From Gammaproteobacteria bacterium UBA7310 (GTDB taxonomy: Bacteria > Pseudomonadota > Gammaproteobacteria > Pseudomonadales > Ketobacteraceae), in NCBI GenBank assembly GCA_002471665.1, contig DKQK01000038.1, positions 1-14,990 on the forward strand: 14,990 nt of DNA. The letters are read 5' to 3'. Below the pieces are notes generated by a model. The model ran no database searches. It was not told the origin of the DNA and saw nothing but the letters and a program-made list of their open reading frames with translations. The translations under genes and the position numbers were made by a program. Below are positions 6,646-13,772 of the stretch, piece by piece; the first letter of the stretch is position 1, and every line of letters begins with the position of its first letter.

Positions 6646-7944
6646 TTAGATGGCGTAAGTGGCGGTGAACCACAGTTTGGATACATCGCTAGTGGCATTA
6701 CCATAGGCAGCGTCTTCCTCACCACTGAAGTCAGCATACTTCAACTGCAGGGTCGCACCGTTGCTGAACTTCTTGGTCAACGCCACATCGATTTCAGAAC
6801 CGAAATCGGAGGAGAAGCCATCGGCAACGTCTTCTGAACTTTCAAAGTCGTGATAAACCGCAATGAACGTCATTCCCATGGGCAATCCTGCCTTAAAGGT
6901 AACGTACATATCTTCGATCCCCGTACCCGGTGTGGCCAAAAATACGTCGGCCCAGCCCTGGAATTTGTGCAGGGTTGCCAGCGAGGTGGTGAAGCCTTTC
7001 TGGGCATCGGCACCGGTTGCAATCACCGTAGCATCGGTATCGCCTCCCAGAACTTCCTGGGCGATGCCTAATGAAAAGCCGCTCATGGTACCCATAACAC
7101 TGATCAAAGTGTAATCTGCCGAATATTCTACTGTTCCGTCTCCGGTTTCTTCCTGATCAGCCCATTCCAGCTCATAGGCTATTTTGAGTGCATCCAGATC
7201 CGTGGCACCGGCAAATCGAACACCCATGGTTTCATTGGCCAGGGCAGCGTTATCTTTATTGTCAATATCGTAGTAGTAGGCGCTCAATTTACCAATACCC
7301 GCAAACTCATAACCTACGTTCAACAAATTGGTATCCTGGGTATGGTCACCGGCGGCAGACTGCTCACCAACGATTCGGTTTACGTTGGAAATATTGGCAT
7401 AAAATGCGCTTAATCCGGGAATACTGGTGTTGCCAACAGAGAACGCATCATAAGTCTGTTCGTTCTGGCGCCAGCCGACACCCCCCACAAAACGCTGGTT
7501 GTCCAGCAGAATTCTTTGACGCCCCCATTTGAAATCCGTATCGGATAACCCCTTATAGGACAAATACGCCTGATTGACTTCGGTGCCTTCCGGATCAACG
7601 ATTCCCGGGCCGGTTTTGCCATTCACGCCATCGTTGTAGTTGACACTTTTCAACGAAGTCACATCATCAAATTCCAACAGAGCCGACACGTCAAAGAAGC
7701 TGCCGGTGGTGTACGTCAGGCGGGTTTTCAGGGTAAAGGCTTCTGCGCTGCCCTCATCACCGGTCGCCAGAGCTTCCGTATCAACCTTCTCATAGCGCGG
7801 ACGCAGACTCAGTTTAGCAGTGCTTTCTTTCAAAGCGCCTTCGAGGGTATCGGCGGCCATCGCATTGTATGGAACCGCAATACCCATTGCACTCAACAGC
7901 GAGCTGATAGCAACGGCTTTAGCCATTGGTTTGGTGTTAGCCAT
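6646..7944 (-). CDS. Outer-membrane porin, Alginate_exp-type beta-barrel
   Basis: Predicted outer-membrane channel of 432 residues. A signal peptide is clear: basic MANTKPMAKA, hydrophobic core, and cleavage after AMA at residue 30. The mature part is strand-rich, with alternating aromatic and polar residues and repeated GxxxxY patterns. The stretch around 110-175 (NYNDGVNGKTG, EGTEVNQAYLSY, KWGRQRILLDNQRFVGGVGW) is characteristic of the porins commonly annotated as alginate export domain proteins in marine gammaproteobacteria; despite that name the substrate is generally unknown. A strong ribosome site AAGGAGT (minus strand, 7951-7957) lies six bases before the ATG. The last residues, FTATYAI, form a terminal beta strand but lack the usual final phenylalanine. 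The gene is monocistronic with its own strong terminator and a long upstream region, suggesting independently regulated, possibly high expression. Confidence 0.92.
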   Translation of the reverse strand: MANTKPMAKAVAISSLLSAMGIAVPYNAMAADTLEGALKESTAKLSLRPRYEKVDTEALATGDEGSAEAFTLKTRLTYTTGSFFDVSALLEFDDVTSLKSVNYNDGVNGKTGPGIVDPEGTEVNQAYLSYKGLSDTDFKWGRQRILLDNQRFVGGVGWRQNEQTYDAFSVGNTSIPGLSAFYANISNVNRIVGEQSAAGDHTQDTNLLNVGYEFAGIGKLSAYYYDIDNKDNAALANETMGVRFAGATDLDALKIAYELEWADQEETGDGTVEYSADYTLISVMGTMSGFSLGIAQEVLGGDTDATVIATGADAQKGFTTSLATLHKFQGWADVFLATPGTGIEDMYVTFKAGLPMGMTFIAVYHDFESSEDVADGFSSDFGSEIDVALTKKFSNGATLQLKYADFSGEEDAAYGNATSDVSKLWFTATYAI

Positions 7945-8308
7945 GGTGGTACTCCTTAGAGATAATCACAGTACAGTCAAAAAACAATTCAAATTCACAC
8001 AACGTATTGCCTTGTGCCCCCACAAATAACGAACCGCGCTGAAAAACGAGAGTCGGTTTCCATTGGCCTGCACGGTTTTACTCAAATACCACACTGCACC
8101 AAAGTGATTGTCATCACTTTGCAACAATACAGCCACCAAATAGCAAATGTCGGGCCAGAAACGTCGCCCAATTTTGGCGCACGATTTTGCACCAACTTAT
8201 GCCGGCCGTAATTGACAGATTGTTCACCCTGTTACGCAACTTCAATATCGAACCTGGAATCTGGTTTATAGTAGACCTTATGAAGCTCAATCCAGAGGGA
8301 AACAAACC
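7945..8308. other. 364-bp intergenic region between divergent porin and SDR genes
   Basis: No gene is evident here; the short open frames have no ribosome site or protein character. The main structured element is a perfect CRP-type palindrome at 8100-8121 (separate entry). On the plus strand a consensus -35 TTGACA (8212-8217) has no convincing -10 at 16-18 bases, and a -10-like TATAGT (8267-8272) has no good -35. The SDR ribosome site GAGGGA is at 8295-8300. On the minus strand the last 60 bases before the porin are AT-rich but no promoter with both elements stands out. Confidence 0.6.
8100..8121. promoter_or_regulatory. Perfect CRP/FNR-family palindrome
   Basis: CAAAGTGAT and ATCACTTTG are perfect 9-bp complements around TGTC. 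The core GTGAT-N4-ATCAC equals the conserved part of the E. coli CRP site; it also resembles the FNR core TTGAT-N4-ATCAA but with G instead of T at the outer position. The centre is about 165 bases before the porin start and about 200 before the SDR start, so either or both genes could be controlled. The regulator itself is not in the window. Confidence 0.6.
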
Positions 8309-9157
8309 ATGTCCAAAGCACTTGAAAACCTGGCCAACAAAACACTTTTTATCACTGGGGCCAGCCGAGGTATCGGCAAGGAAATCGCCCTGAAAGCCGC
8401 GCGTGACGGGGCCAACATCGTGGTGGCCGCGAAAACCGCCGAACCCCACCCCAAGCTGGATGGCACCATCTATACCGCCGCTGAAGAGATCGAGGCCGCC
8501 GGTGGCAAGGCACTGCCTCTGGTGGTGGACGTACGGGAAGAAGACCAGGTGGCCGAAGCGATCCAGAGAGCGGTGGATACCTTTGGAGGTATCGACATTC
8601 TGGTGAATAATGCCAGTGCAATTAACCTCTCAAACACCCTGGCAGTGGAAATGAAGCGCTTCGATTTGATGCATCAGATCAATTTTCGGGGCACTTTTCT
8701 GTGTTCAAAACTGGCAGTGCCGCACCTAAAAAATGCAGAAAATCCACACGTGCTCAATCTTGCGCCACCCCTTAGTACCAATCCCCGCTGGTTTGCTCCC
8801 CACCTTGCCTATAGCATGGCCAAATTCGGCATGAGTTTTTGTGTATTAGGTATGGCGGAAGAATTCAGTCGCGATCAGATTGCCTTCAATGCCCTGTGGC
8901 CACGTACGGCTATCGCTACCGCTGCGGTGCAGAATCATCTGGGTGGCGACGCCACCGTCAAGCTTTCCCGCCTGCCCACCATCATGGCGGACGCCGCCTA
9001 TGAAATTTTCAAACGTCCCAGCGCGGAGTGTTCCGGTAACTTCTTTATTGATGATGAGGTGATGGCGGAGGCCGGGGTGACTGATCTGCGCCACTATCAG
9101 GTGGACACCTCCCTGGAGATCAATCAGTTGATACCGGATTTTTTTATCGATCAGTGA
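8309..9157 (+). CDS. Short-chain dehydrogenase/reductase, HSDL2-like
   Basis: NAD(P)-dependent oxidoreductase of 282 residues, probably cytoplasmic. The cofactor motif TGASRGIG is at 16-23, NNAS at 90-93, and the catalytic YxxxK is Y168-K172 (YSMAKFGM). The sequence from 135 to 205, with NPRWFAPHLAYSMAKFGMSF and MAEEFSRDQIAFNALWPRT, closely resembles the dehydrogenase part of human HSDL2; the SCP2 sterol-carrier domain of HSDL2 is absent, which is usual in bacterial members. Where HSDL2 as I recall reads ISPPL, this protein has LAPPL (151-155), so a serine is replaced by A152. Substrate unknown; a lipid or acyl chain is suggested by family and by the beta-oxidation gene further right. The ATG at 8309 is preceded by GAGGGA eight bases upstream. 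Confidence 0.93.
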   Translation: MSKALENLANKTLFITGASRGIGKEIALKAARDGANIVVAAKTAEPHPKLDGTIYTAAEEIEAAGGKALPLVVDVREEDQVAEAIQRAVDTFGGIDILVNNASAINLSNTLAVEMKRFDLMHQINFRGTFLCSKLAVPHLKNAENPHVLNLAPPLSTNPRWFAPHLAYSMAKFGMSFCVLGMAEEFSRDQIAFNALWPRTAIATAAVQNHLGGDATVKLSRLPTIMADAAYEIFKRPSAECSGNFFIDDEVMAEAGVTDLRHYQVDTSLEINQLIPDFFIDQ

Positions 9158-9168
9158 ATTTACCGGAA

Positions 9169-9197
9169 TCAGAGCACCCGGTGTGAGGGTGCTCTGA
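9169..9197. terminator. Perfect 11-bp hairpin between convergent SDR genes
   Basis: TCAGAGCACCC (9169-9179) and GGGTGCTCTGA (9187-9197) pair perfectly around a seven-base loop, between two converging stop codons (9157 plus, 9216 minus). No T run follows on either strand. The position argues for a shared terminator or 3'-end barrier. Confidence 0.6.
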
Positions 9198-9215
9198 GCA
9201 ACCCGCAGGAGCCCC

Positions 9216-9974
9216 CTAATAACCGGACAGGAACTTCATCAGGTTACGGGTTGCCGCATCCGGCAACAGCTTTCGGGCGGTACGCAGTACTTTGTACTCC
9301 AGCCCCACCGGCCGATGCAGGCTGCGATCCGTAACCGCCTCAAACACCTGCAGGGCAATGTCGTTAGCATCCAGCTTTACCCCCAGGCGTTTAATAATCT
9401 GGCTTTCCTTACCCTCCAGCATGGGCGTTCTGACAAAAGGCGGTTCAATGTCCATTACCGTAATGTCGTGGCGGGACCATTCAACGTTCAACGATTCTGT
9501 AAACCCTTTCACCCAAAATTTGGACGCGGAATAGCTGGCAAACCCGGGCACACCGAACAGGGAAGAGGCTGAGGACATGTTGATCACCCGCGCGCCAACG
9601 GTGTCCCGCAGGTAAGGAAACGCGTAGTAACAACAATTCAGCAACCCCCGGTTATTGATGTCCAGGATCTGGTGGTGGCGGTGCAGATCGATTGCCTCAA
9701 AATCCCCGATTTCCAATACGCCGGCACAGTTGAACAACACATGCAGTTGCTGTACCTGCTTTGCATAATTACTGATAGCGGTGGAAACCATATCAGCGTT
9801 GCTCACATCCGCCACTTCAATGGCATAGCGGCTTTGATCCCAATTGCTGGCCAGTTCCATCAGCGGCTCACGATTGATATCCAGTAGACCCAGATGCCAT
9901 CCGTTTTCATACATAATAGTGGCAACCGCACGGCCTATACCGGATCCGGCGCCTGTGATTAAAATAGTTTTCAT
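9216..9974 (-). CDS. Classical short-chain dehydrogenase/reductase
   Basis: NAD(P)-dependent oxidoreductase of 252 residues, a normal length for a classical SDR. TGAGSGIG (7-14) is the cofactor loop, NCAG (82-85) the NNAG equivalent, N107/N108 the helix asparagine, and S135, Y148 and K152 the catalytic residues. D32 after the second strand (LLDIN) suggests preference for NAD(H), though this is a weak rule. The C-terminus (about 200-252), with a PVGLEYKVLRTARKLLP segment, could contact membrane or lipid as in other bacterial SDRs of this type, but that is inference. The open frame runs upstream to 10055, but the ATG at 9974 has AAGGAA nine bases before it and starts directly at the first beta strand, so the longer start is rejected. 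Substrate unknown. Confidence 0.92.
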   Translation of the reverse strand: MKTILITGAGSGIGRAVATIMYENGWHLGLLDINREPLMELASNWDQSRYAIEVADVSNADMVSTAISNYAKQVQQLHVLFNCAGVLEIGDFEAIDLHRHHQILDINNRGLLNCCYYAFPYLRDTVGARVINMSSASSLFGVPGFASYSASKFWVKGFTESLNVEWSRHDITVMDIEPPFVRTPMLEGKESQIIKRLGVKLDANDIALQVFEAVTDRSLHRPVGLEYKVLRTARKLLPDAATRNLMKFLSGY

Positions 9975-9983
9975 TAATGGAAT

Positions 9984-9989
9984 TTCCTT
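9984..9989 (-). promoter_or_regulatory. Ribosome binding site that fixes the SDR start
   Basis: AAGGAA on the minus strand lies nine bases before the ATG at 9974. It supports this start over an in-frame ATG 27 codons upstream. Confidence 0.6.
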
Positions 9990-10034
9990 GTTTGGGTAAC
10001 CCGCATAAAGGCCCCTTGATATGTACTTCAATGA

Positions 10035-10063
10035 CTGCCAGATTTTAAACTGCACTGTACAAT
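10035..10063 (+). promoter_or_regulatory. Candidate promoter of acyP
   Basis: CTGCCA (10035-10040) and TACAAT (10058-10063) are spaced by 17 bases and match four and five of six consensus positions. The -10 carries an upstream TG one base away (TGTACAAT), which is not quite the extended form. The start codon of acyP lies 43 bases downstream. Confidence 0.5.
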
Positions 10064-10073
10064 ATATTGAACA
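10056..10073. promoter_or_regulatory. 18-bp near-palindrome overlapping the acyP -10, candidate operator
   Basis: TGTACAATATATTGAACA is palindromic at 16 of 18 positions, with a perfect inner CAATATATTG. It sits in the divergent region between the SDR and acyP and covers the predicted -10, where a repressor would act. I cannot name the regulator. Confidence 0.4.
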
Positions 10074-10106
10074 TCAGAAATAGCCGCAGACTCTGAGGAC
10101 AACCCG

Positions 10107-10385
10107 ATGACCGAATCGAGAATCAATGTGATGGTGGAAGGCCGCGTGCAAGGTGTTTATTTTAGGGCCTCCACCCGGGAACAGGCTTTAGCGCTGGGAC
10201 TTACCGGCTGGGTACGCAACCTACCTAACGGCCAGGTTGAATTTGAGGCCCAGGGCCCGGAGGATAAACTGGCGCAATTGCTGGCGTGGGCCAAACAGGG
10301 GCCTCAACAGGCTCAGGTGTCCCATATGGAAAAGCGCACCGTCGCACTGCTACCTGCCGAGCAAAGCTTCCAGATTACTCGCTGA
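10107..10385 (+). CDS. acyP: Acylphosphatase
   Basis: Small cytoplasmic enzyme (92 residues, the usual size) that hydrolyses the carboxyl-phosphate bond of acylphosphates. The signature GRVQGVYFR (12-20) supplies the catalytic arginine R20 in the phosphate-binding loop, and GWVRNLPNGQVE (34-45) supplies the catalytic asparagine N38; these match R23 and N41 of vertebrate enzymes. The ATG at 10107 has GAGGA (10095-10099) seven bases upstream. The 3' end overlaps the convergent radical SAM gene by 11 bases, with no room for a terminator between them. Physiological substrate in bacteria is unsettled. Confidence 0.95.
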   Translation: MTESRINVMVEGRVQGVYFRASTREQALALGLTGWVRNLPNGQVEFEAQGPEDKLAQLLAWAKQGPQQAQVSHMEKRTVALLPAEQSFQITR

Positions 10386-11508
10386 AGCGCACCGCAGCCC
10401 GTTTTCGCCCCCAGTGACCATGGCTCGCGTCAAAATGCCCCGCAATTTTAGTCCCGCAGGTCAGGCAGCCGCCGCTGCTGTTCAAATGCCACCCGGTCAG
10501 CTCATACCAATCCCGCTCAATCACTGCTGCACCGCACCCCGGGCAGTAAGTGGTATCGCCTGCCCGATGATGAACGTTGCCCGTATAGACATTCTGCAAG
10601 CCCTGCTGTAAAGCTATTTCACGGGCGTTGATCAGCGTGTCACGGGGGGTGGCCGGCACCGTCATCATTTTGTAATCGGGATGAAACGCGGAAAAATGCA
10701 AAGGCACCTCCGGACCGAGCTTCTCCAGCACCCAGCGACTCAACAACTCAAGTTCTGCATTGGAATCATTATGGCCCGGAATCAACAGGGTGGTGATCTC
10801 CAGCCAGGCCGTGGTGTCATGGTAGATGTGCTGCAGGGTATCCAGCACGGGGGCCAGGTGCGCGCCCGTCAATTTCCAGTAAAATTTTTCATCAAACGAT
10901 TTCAAATCAATATTGGCGGCATCCATATACCGATAGAACTGTGCCCGGGCGGCAGCATTATGGTAACCGGCGGAGACCGCCACCGACTTCAGCCCCTGTT
11001 CCCGGCAGGCCTGGGCCACATCAATGGCGTATTCCTGAAATATCACCGGATCGTTATAGGTATATGCGACGCTGGTACAACCCGCCTGGGCCGCAGCACC
11101 GGCGATCATCTCCGGCGTTGCCTTACTGGCCAGCGTATCCACCTGTCGGGATTTGGAGATATCCCAGTTCTGGCAGAACTTACAGGAAAGATTGCATCCC
11201 GCAGTGCCGAAAGACAATACCGAAGATCCGGGAAAGAAATGATTCAGCGGTTTCTTCTCAATGGGGTCAACACAAAAACCACTGGAACGGCCATAGGTTG
11301 TGGAAACAATGGCATTATCCAGATTGGCACGCACAAAACACAACCCTCGCTGCCCCACCCTGAGCTTGCATTCGCGGGGGCAAACATCACATTGTATTCT
11401 GCCGTCATCCAGCTCATGCCAGAATTCAGTGGCATGAATAAACGGGCTGTCGGGATCGATCCGATCCTGCTGTGACGGGGCATCCAAGGGGGAATCTGAA
11501 CCGGCCAT
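10375..11508 (-). CDS. amrS: AmmeMemoRadiSam system radical SAM enzyme (AmrS)
   Basis: Radical S-adenosylmethionine enzyme of 377 residues with a [4Fe-4S] cluster held by C105, C109 and C112 in GTAGCNLSCKFCQNWDISK, the hallmark of the AmmeMemoRadiSam family, related to pyruvate formate-lyase activating enzymes. An N-terminal cysteine group (C40, C43, C47, C57 in CDVCPRECKLRVGQRGLC) precedes the core, and a C-terminal zinc-ribbon-like pair follows (C322, C325, C348, C351). The family is named for co-occurrence with AMMECR1- and MEMO1-like proteins; neither is in this window, so the gene is at least locally an orphan. The cellular reaction is not settled. The ATG at 11508 has GGAGG only four bases upstream on the minus strand. 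It lies 56 bases after the zinc finger/TPR gene on the same strand and may be co-transcribed with it. Confidence 0.93.
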   Translation of the reverse strand: MAGSDSPLDAPSQQDRIDPDSPFIHATEFWHELDDGRIQCDVCPRECKLRVGQRGLCFVRANLDNAIVSTTYGRSSGFCVDPIEKKPLNHFFPGSSVLSFGTAGCNLSCKFCQNWDISKSRQVDTLASKATPEMIAGAAAQAGCTSVAYTYNDPVIFQEYAIDVAQACREQGLKSVAVSAGYHNAAARAQFYRYMDAANIDLKSFDEKFYWKLTGAHLAPVLDTLQHIYHDTTAWLEITTLLIPGHNDSNAELELLSRWVLEKLGPEVPLHFSAFHPDYKMMTVPATPRDTLINAREIALQQGLQNVYTGNVHHRAGDTTYCPGCGAAVIERDWYELTGWHLNSSGGCLTCGTKIAGHFDASHGHWGRKRAAVRFSE

Positions 11509-11525
11509 GGGGCCTCCGGTATAAG

Positions 11526-11553
11526 TCGATATTCTTCCCTATATGGTAGTCAA
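11526..11553 (-). promoter_or_regulatory. Weak candidate promoter of amrS
   Basis: On the minus strand TTGACT (11548-11553) is followed after 16 bases by TATCGA (11526-11531). The -35 is good, the -10 poor. Read-through from the upstream gene is the alternative. Confidence 0.3.
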
Positions 11554-11564
11554 GTAACCGAATT

Positions 11565-12989
11565 TCAAGCCTCGCACTGTTTCAGCAGTTGATCCACCTC
11601 ATCCAACTGGTTGAATTGGGGATACTTTGCCTTAATACATCTCAGATATTGCGCTGCCTTGGGCAACTGATTAAAACCATCGACCAAGGCTCGAGCCATC
11701 AACAGATAGGCTTCGGCTATGCGCTCATAATGAGGGGCTGCTTTATGTAAATTGGCCATCAAACGGCATACTTGCTGGAACTTGCCCCGGCTATAGAACT
11801 GATGGGCCAGGTTCAACAGCACATCGGGTTCCTCCGGCCTGAATTCCGGGTCCAGAGCCTCATAACTGCCGAATAGAAAATACAGCCTGGAATCATCACC
11901 CAACTCATTGAGCAGAGTCATAAAACGCTGGCCATGGGCCAGCGCCTGCTGGTGATCGTGCATTGCCAACAACAACCGCGACAGCTTCTCGTGATGGCGC
12001 ACACTGTTCGGGTTCGCCAGCAGATGCTTGGTCAGCGTATCTGCGGCCTGTTGGTAACGCCCCTCCTTCACCAGAATTTCTGCCTTGGCATCGACCGGAT
12101 CAATGGTGCGCCGGCGGCGATCCCGGGCCTGTTGATCCTCCGCCACATAGCCGATTTCAGCTTGGTACTGAAACAGCACATACCCCATCAGGTGATACCC
12201 CACCATTAGAAAATACAGGGTCACGGCAACAAATACGGGCACGAAAAACTGGGCGGATATCTCCGCTGCGAACACTTCAAACAAGGCGGATTCAGCCCCC
12301 AACAGCAGAAACAGGAAGGCATACAGCAGCAAATAAGACCAACCCACACTGCGAATCAAGTGGGCGATGGAAGTGGGAGAAATGGCCGCAGCAATGGTCT
12401 TCTCGGTAGCCAGGATCATCATGCTGGCGGGCAGGATAAAAATCACCACCGCATTGGCCAGCACATTAAAAAATTCGCTGTTCAGGAACGCCACCAGAAC
12501 AGTAAACCCGGCGAACACCAGTTGTACTACGATCTGCTGTACCAACACAGAGAAGCCGGATTCTGCAAAGGTTTCTTTCAGGGTGGGAGGTTGGAACCGC
12601 CCTTCAGCGCTGTATTCGATGATCAGAAAACCGTATCGGGTAATGCAGGCCAACAATAACAGGCCGGCAATCAACAAAAACGGTAAGGAGGAGATGTCCA
12701 ACAAACCCAGCAGGGCCCAGCTCAACACCGCAAACACGCCGATTACCACCAGGCTGTCCTGCTTCAGCGGATAACGAAAAAACTCCCCCAGGCGATCCCA
12801 GAATGGCTGAGCAGTATTCGCGCTGCCCAGATATTCCAGCTCTTCACCACTGACAAAGCATCGCGCCTGCCCCAGGCCGCCCAGCGTCTCTCCACTGTCA
12901 ACACAGCGCTCACAATATGCCACATGACGCGCCGGGCTATACCAAAGAGCAGGTTCCAAGGGGTGGTATTTGCAAAATTGACGAACCAT
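11565..12989 (-). CDS. Uncharacterised B-box-like zinc finger, multi-span membrane and TPR protein
   Basis: I do not recognise a named family. From the preferred start the protein has 474 residues. Residues 6-29 form a B-box-like metal site (C6-x2-H9-P, then C26-x2-C29), with a further C44 that may join it. About six hydrophobic segments follow at roughly 80-97, 102-126, 145-169, 174-195, 209-232 and 238-264, an inner-membrane domain reminiscent of Yip1/DUF4013-type proteins. After a basic stretch (RDRRRRT, 289-295) the remaining 175 residues are helical with TPR-like repeats (AEILVKEGRYQQAADTLTKHLL and LLNLAHQFYSRGKFQQVCRLM), probably cytoplasmic, suggesting a membrane-anchored scaffold. The start at 12989 has AAGAGG five bases upstream (12995-13000); the longer frame to 13082 would run into the divergent barrel gene promoter. 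Gene confident, role unknown. Confidence 0.85.
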   Translation of the reverse strand: MVRQFCKYHPLEPALWYSPARHVAYCERCVDSGETLGGLGQARCFVSGEELEYLGSANTAQPFWDRLGEFFRYPLKQDSLVVIGVFAVLSWALLGLLDISSLPFLLIAGLLLLACITRYGFLIIEYSAEGRFQPPTLKETFAESGFSVLVQQIVVQLVFAGFTVLVAFLNSEFFNVLANAVVIFILPASMMILATEKTIAAAISPTSIAHLIRSVGWSYLLLYAFLFLLLGAESALFEVFAAEISAQFFVPVFVAVTLYFLMVGYHLMGYVLFQYQAEIGYVAEDQQARDRRRRTIDPVDAKAEILVKEGRYQQAADTLTKHLLANPNSVRHHEKLSRLLLAMHDHQQALAHGQRFMTLLNELGDDSRLYFLFGSYEALDPEFRPEEPDVLLNLAHQFYSRGKFQQVCRLMANLHKAAPHYERIAEAYLLMARALVDGFNQLPKAAQYLRCIKAKYPQFNQLDEVDQLLKQCEA

Positions 12990-13008
12990 AAGTACCTCTT
13001 TTTTAACA

Positions 13009-13014
13009 AGTATA
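13009..13014 (-). promoter_or_regulatory. -10 element of the zinc finger/TPR gene
   Basis: TATACT on the minus strand matches five of six -10 positions and lies 20 bases before the start codon at 12989. No good -35 is seen at 16-18 bases; TTCAGT at 19 bases is the closest. The next gene's promoter lies back to back with it. Confidence 0.4.
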
Positions 13015-13034
13015 GCGCCTCTTGCAGATGCTGA

Positions 13035-13063
13035 CTGAACTGCCCCGATGTTTGCGCTAAAAT
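13035..13063 (+). promoter_or_regulatory. Candidate promoter of the outer-membrane barrel gene
   Basis: TAAAAT (13058-13063) is a good -10, with a poor -35 CTGAAC (13035-13040) at 17 bases. The preferred start codon is at 13101, leaving a short leader. Confidence 0.4.
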
Positions 13064-13100
13064 GCGCACCCCAGATTGTCACTCCGTACGGATCAAACCC

Positions 13101-13667
13101 ATGCAGTTATCACGTCGTTCGATATTCATCAGTGCGGTGCTATTCGGGGCCGCACCCACCCTCCTCGCCCCGCTAAATGCGCAGGCTGAAAACAGCCGGT
13201 TCTACCTGGGGGCCCGTTACGCCAGCTATTCTTTCGATCCGGACAACGCAGTCTCCGCCGACGATAGCACTGGCTATGGCGTAACAGGCGGAATGCTTAT
13301 GTCGCAGCAGGTGAGCATGGAATTCGAGTACGGCAACAGCGGTAAGGCCGACTTCACCGGCAGCAACGGCACCATCGACAGCGGAAAACTTCAGGCACAG
13401 AACCTGGCGGTATTCGGCGCTTACCGAACCCCGGGTACCATCTACCTTAAATTGAAAGCAGGCATCAGCATCCATTGGCTTGATGCGATTGATATCCAGT
13501 GTTCCGGCAGATTCTGTGTCAATACCCTGTCGGAAGAAAGCGGTGGCCTGGCCTACGGCCTGGGATTGGGTGCCTTGCTGGGGAATCGGTTTCGCACCGA
13601 GTTGGAATACAGCGCCATTGATGAGGACATCAACCTGATTAGCCTCGGAATTCTGATTAACCTGTAA
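13101..13667 (+). CDS. Small outer-membrane beta-barrel protein
   Basis: Predicted exported protein of 188 residues. The signal peptide is clear: MQLSRR, hydrophobic 8-24, and cleavage after AQA at residue 29. The mature 159 residues start with RFYLGARYASYSF and alternate strands and short turns (MSMEFEYG-like, NLAVFGAYR, IYLKLKAGISI, LAYGLGLGALLG, RTELEYSAIDE), as in eight-stranded OmpA/OmpX-type barrels. Two cysteines, C134 and C139 in CSGRFC, could form a disulfide in a surface loop. The frame begins at 13062, but starting there puts 13 polar residues before the signal peptide and would overlap the predicted promoter, so 13101 is preferred even though its ribosome site (GGAT near 13090) is weak. 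Function unknown; a structural or adhesion role is possible. Confidence 0.85.
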   Translation: MQLSRRSIFISAVLFGAAPTLLAPLNAQAENSRFYLGARYASYSFDPDNAVSADDSTGYGVTGGMLMSQQVSMEFEYGNSGKADFTGSNGTIDSGKLQAQNLAVFGAYRTPGTIYLKLKAGISIHWLDAIDIQCSGRFCVNTLSEESGGLAYGLGLGALLGNRFRTELEYSAIDEDINLISLGILINL

Positions 13668-13723
13668 TACAAGTGCCCCTGAACGGTAAATCTGCCTGGG
13701 GCAAGGGCCACCGGCAGACATAA

Positions 13724-13758
13724 AAAACCCCGCCATCGAATGTCGATGGCGGGGTTTT
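13724..13758. terminator. Strong bidirectional rho-independent terminator
   Basis: A perfect 16-bp inverted repeat (13724-13739 and 13743-13758) has a GC-rich core CCCCGCCATCGA, a three-base loop, T residues after the stem on the plus strand and a run of A residues before it that gives T residues on the minus strand. It separates the converging barrel and beta-oxidation genes and should end both transcripts. Confidence 0.93.
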
Positions 13759-13772
13759 CCGAACGCTGACAA

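Noticed and set aside
8175..8191. Sigma-54-like TGGCGC ... TTGCA upstream of the SDR gene
   Set aside because: The GG and GC dinucleotides are 11 bases apart instead of the strict 10, and the -24 box has a mismatch.
10681..11475. 264-residue plus-strand open frame opposite amrS
   Set aside because: It mirrors amrS codons, has no ribosome site and no family features, while amrS has intact cysteine motifs.
12990..13082. N-terminal extension of the zinc finger/TPR protein to 13082
   Set aside because: It would cover its own -10 element and the divergent gene's promoter; the ATG at 12989 has AAGAGG at good spacing.
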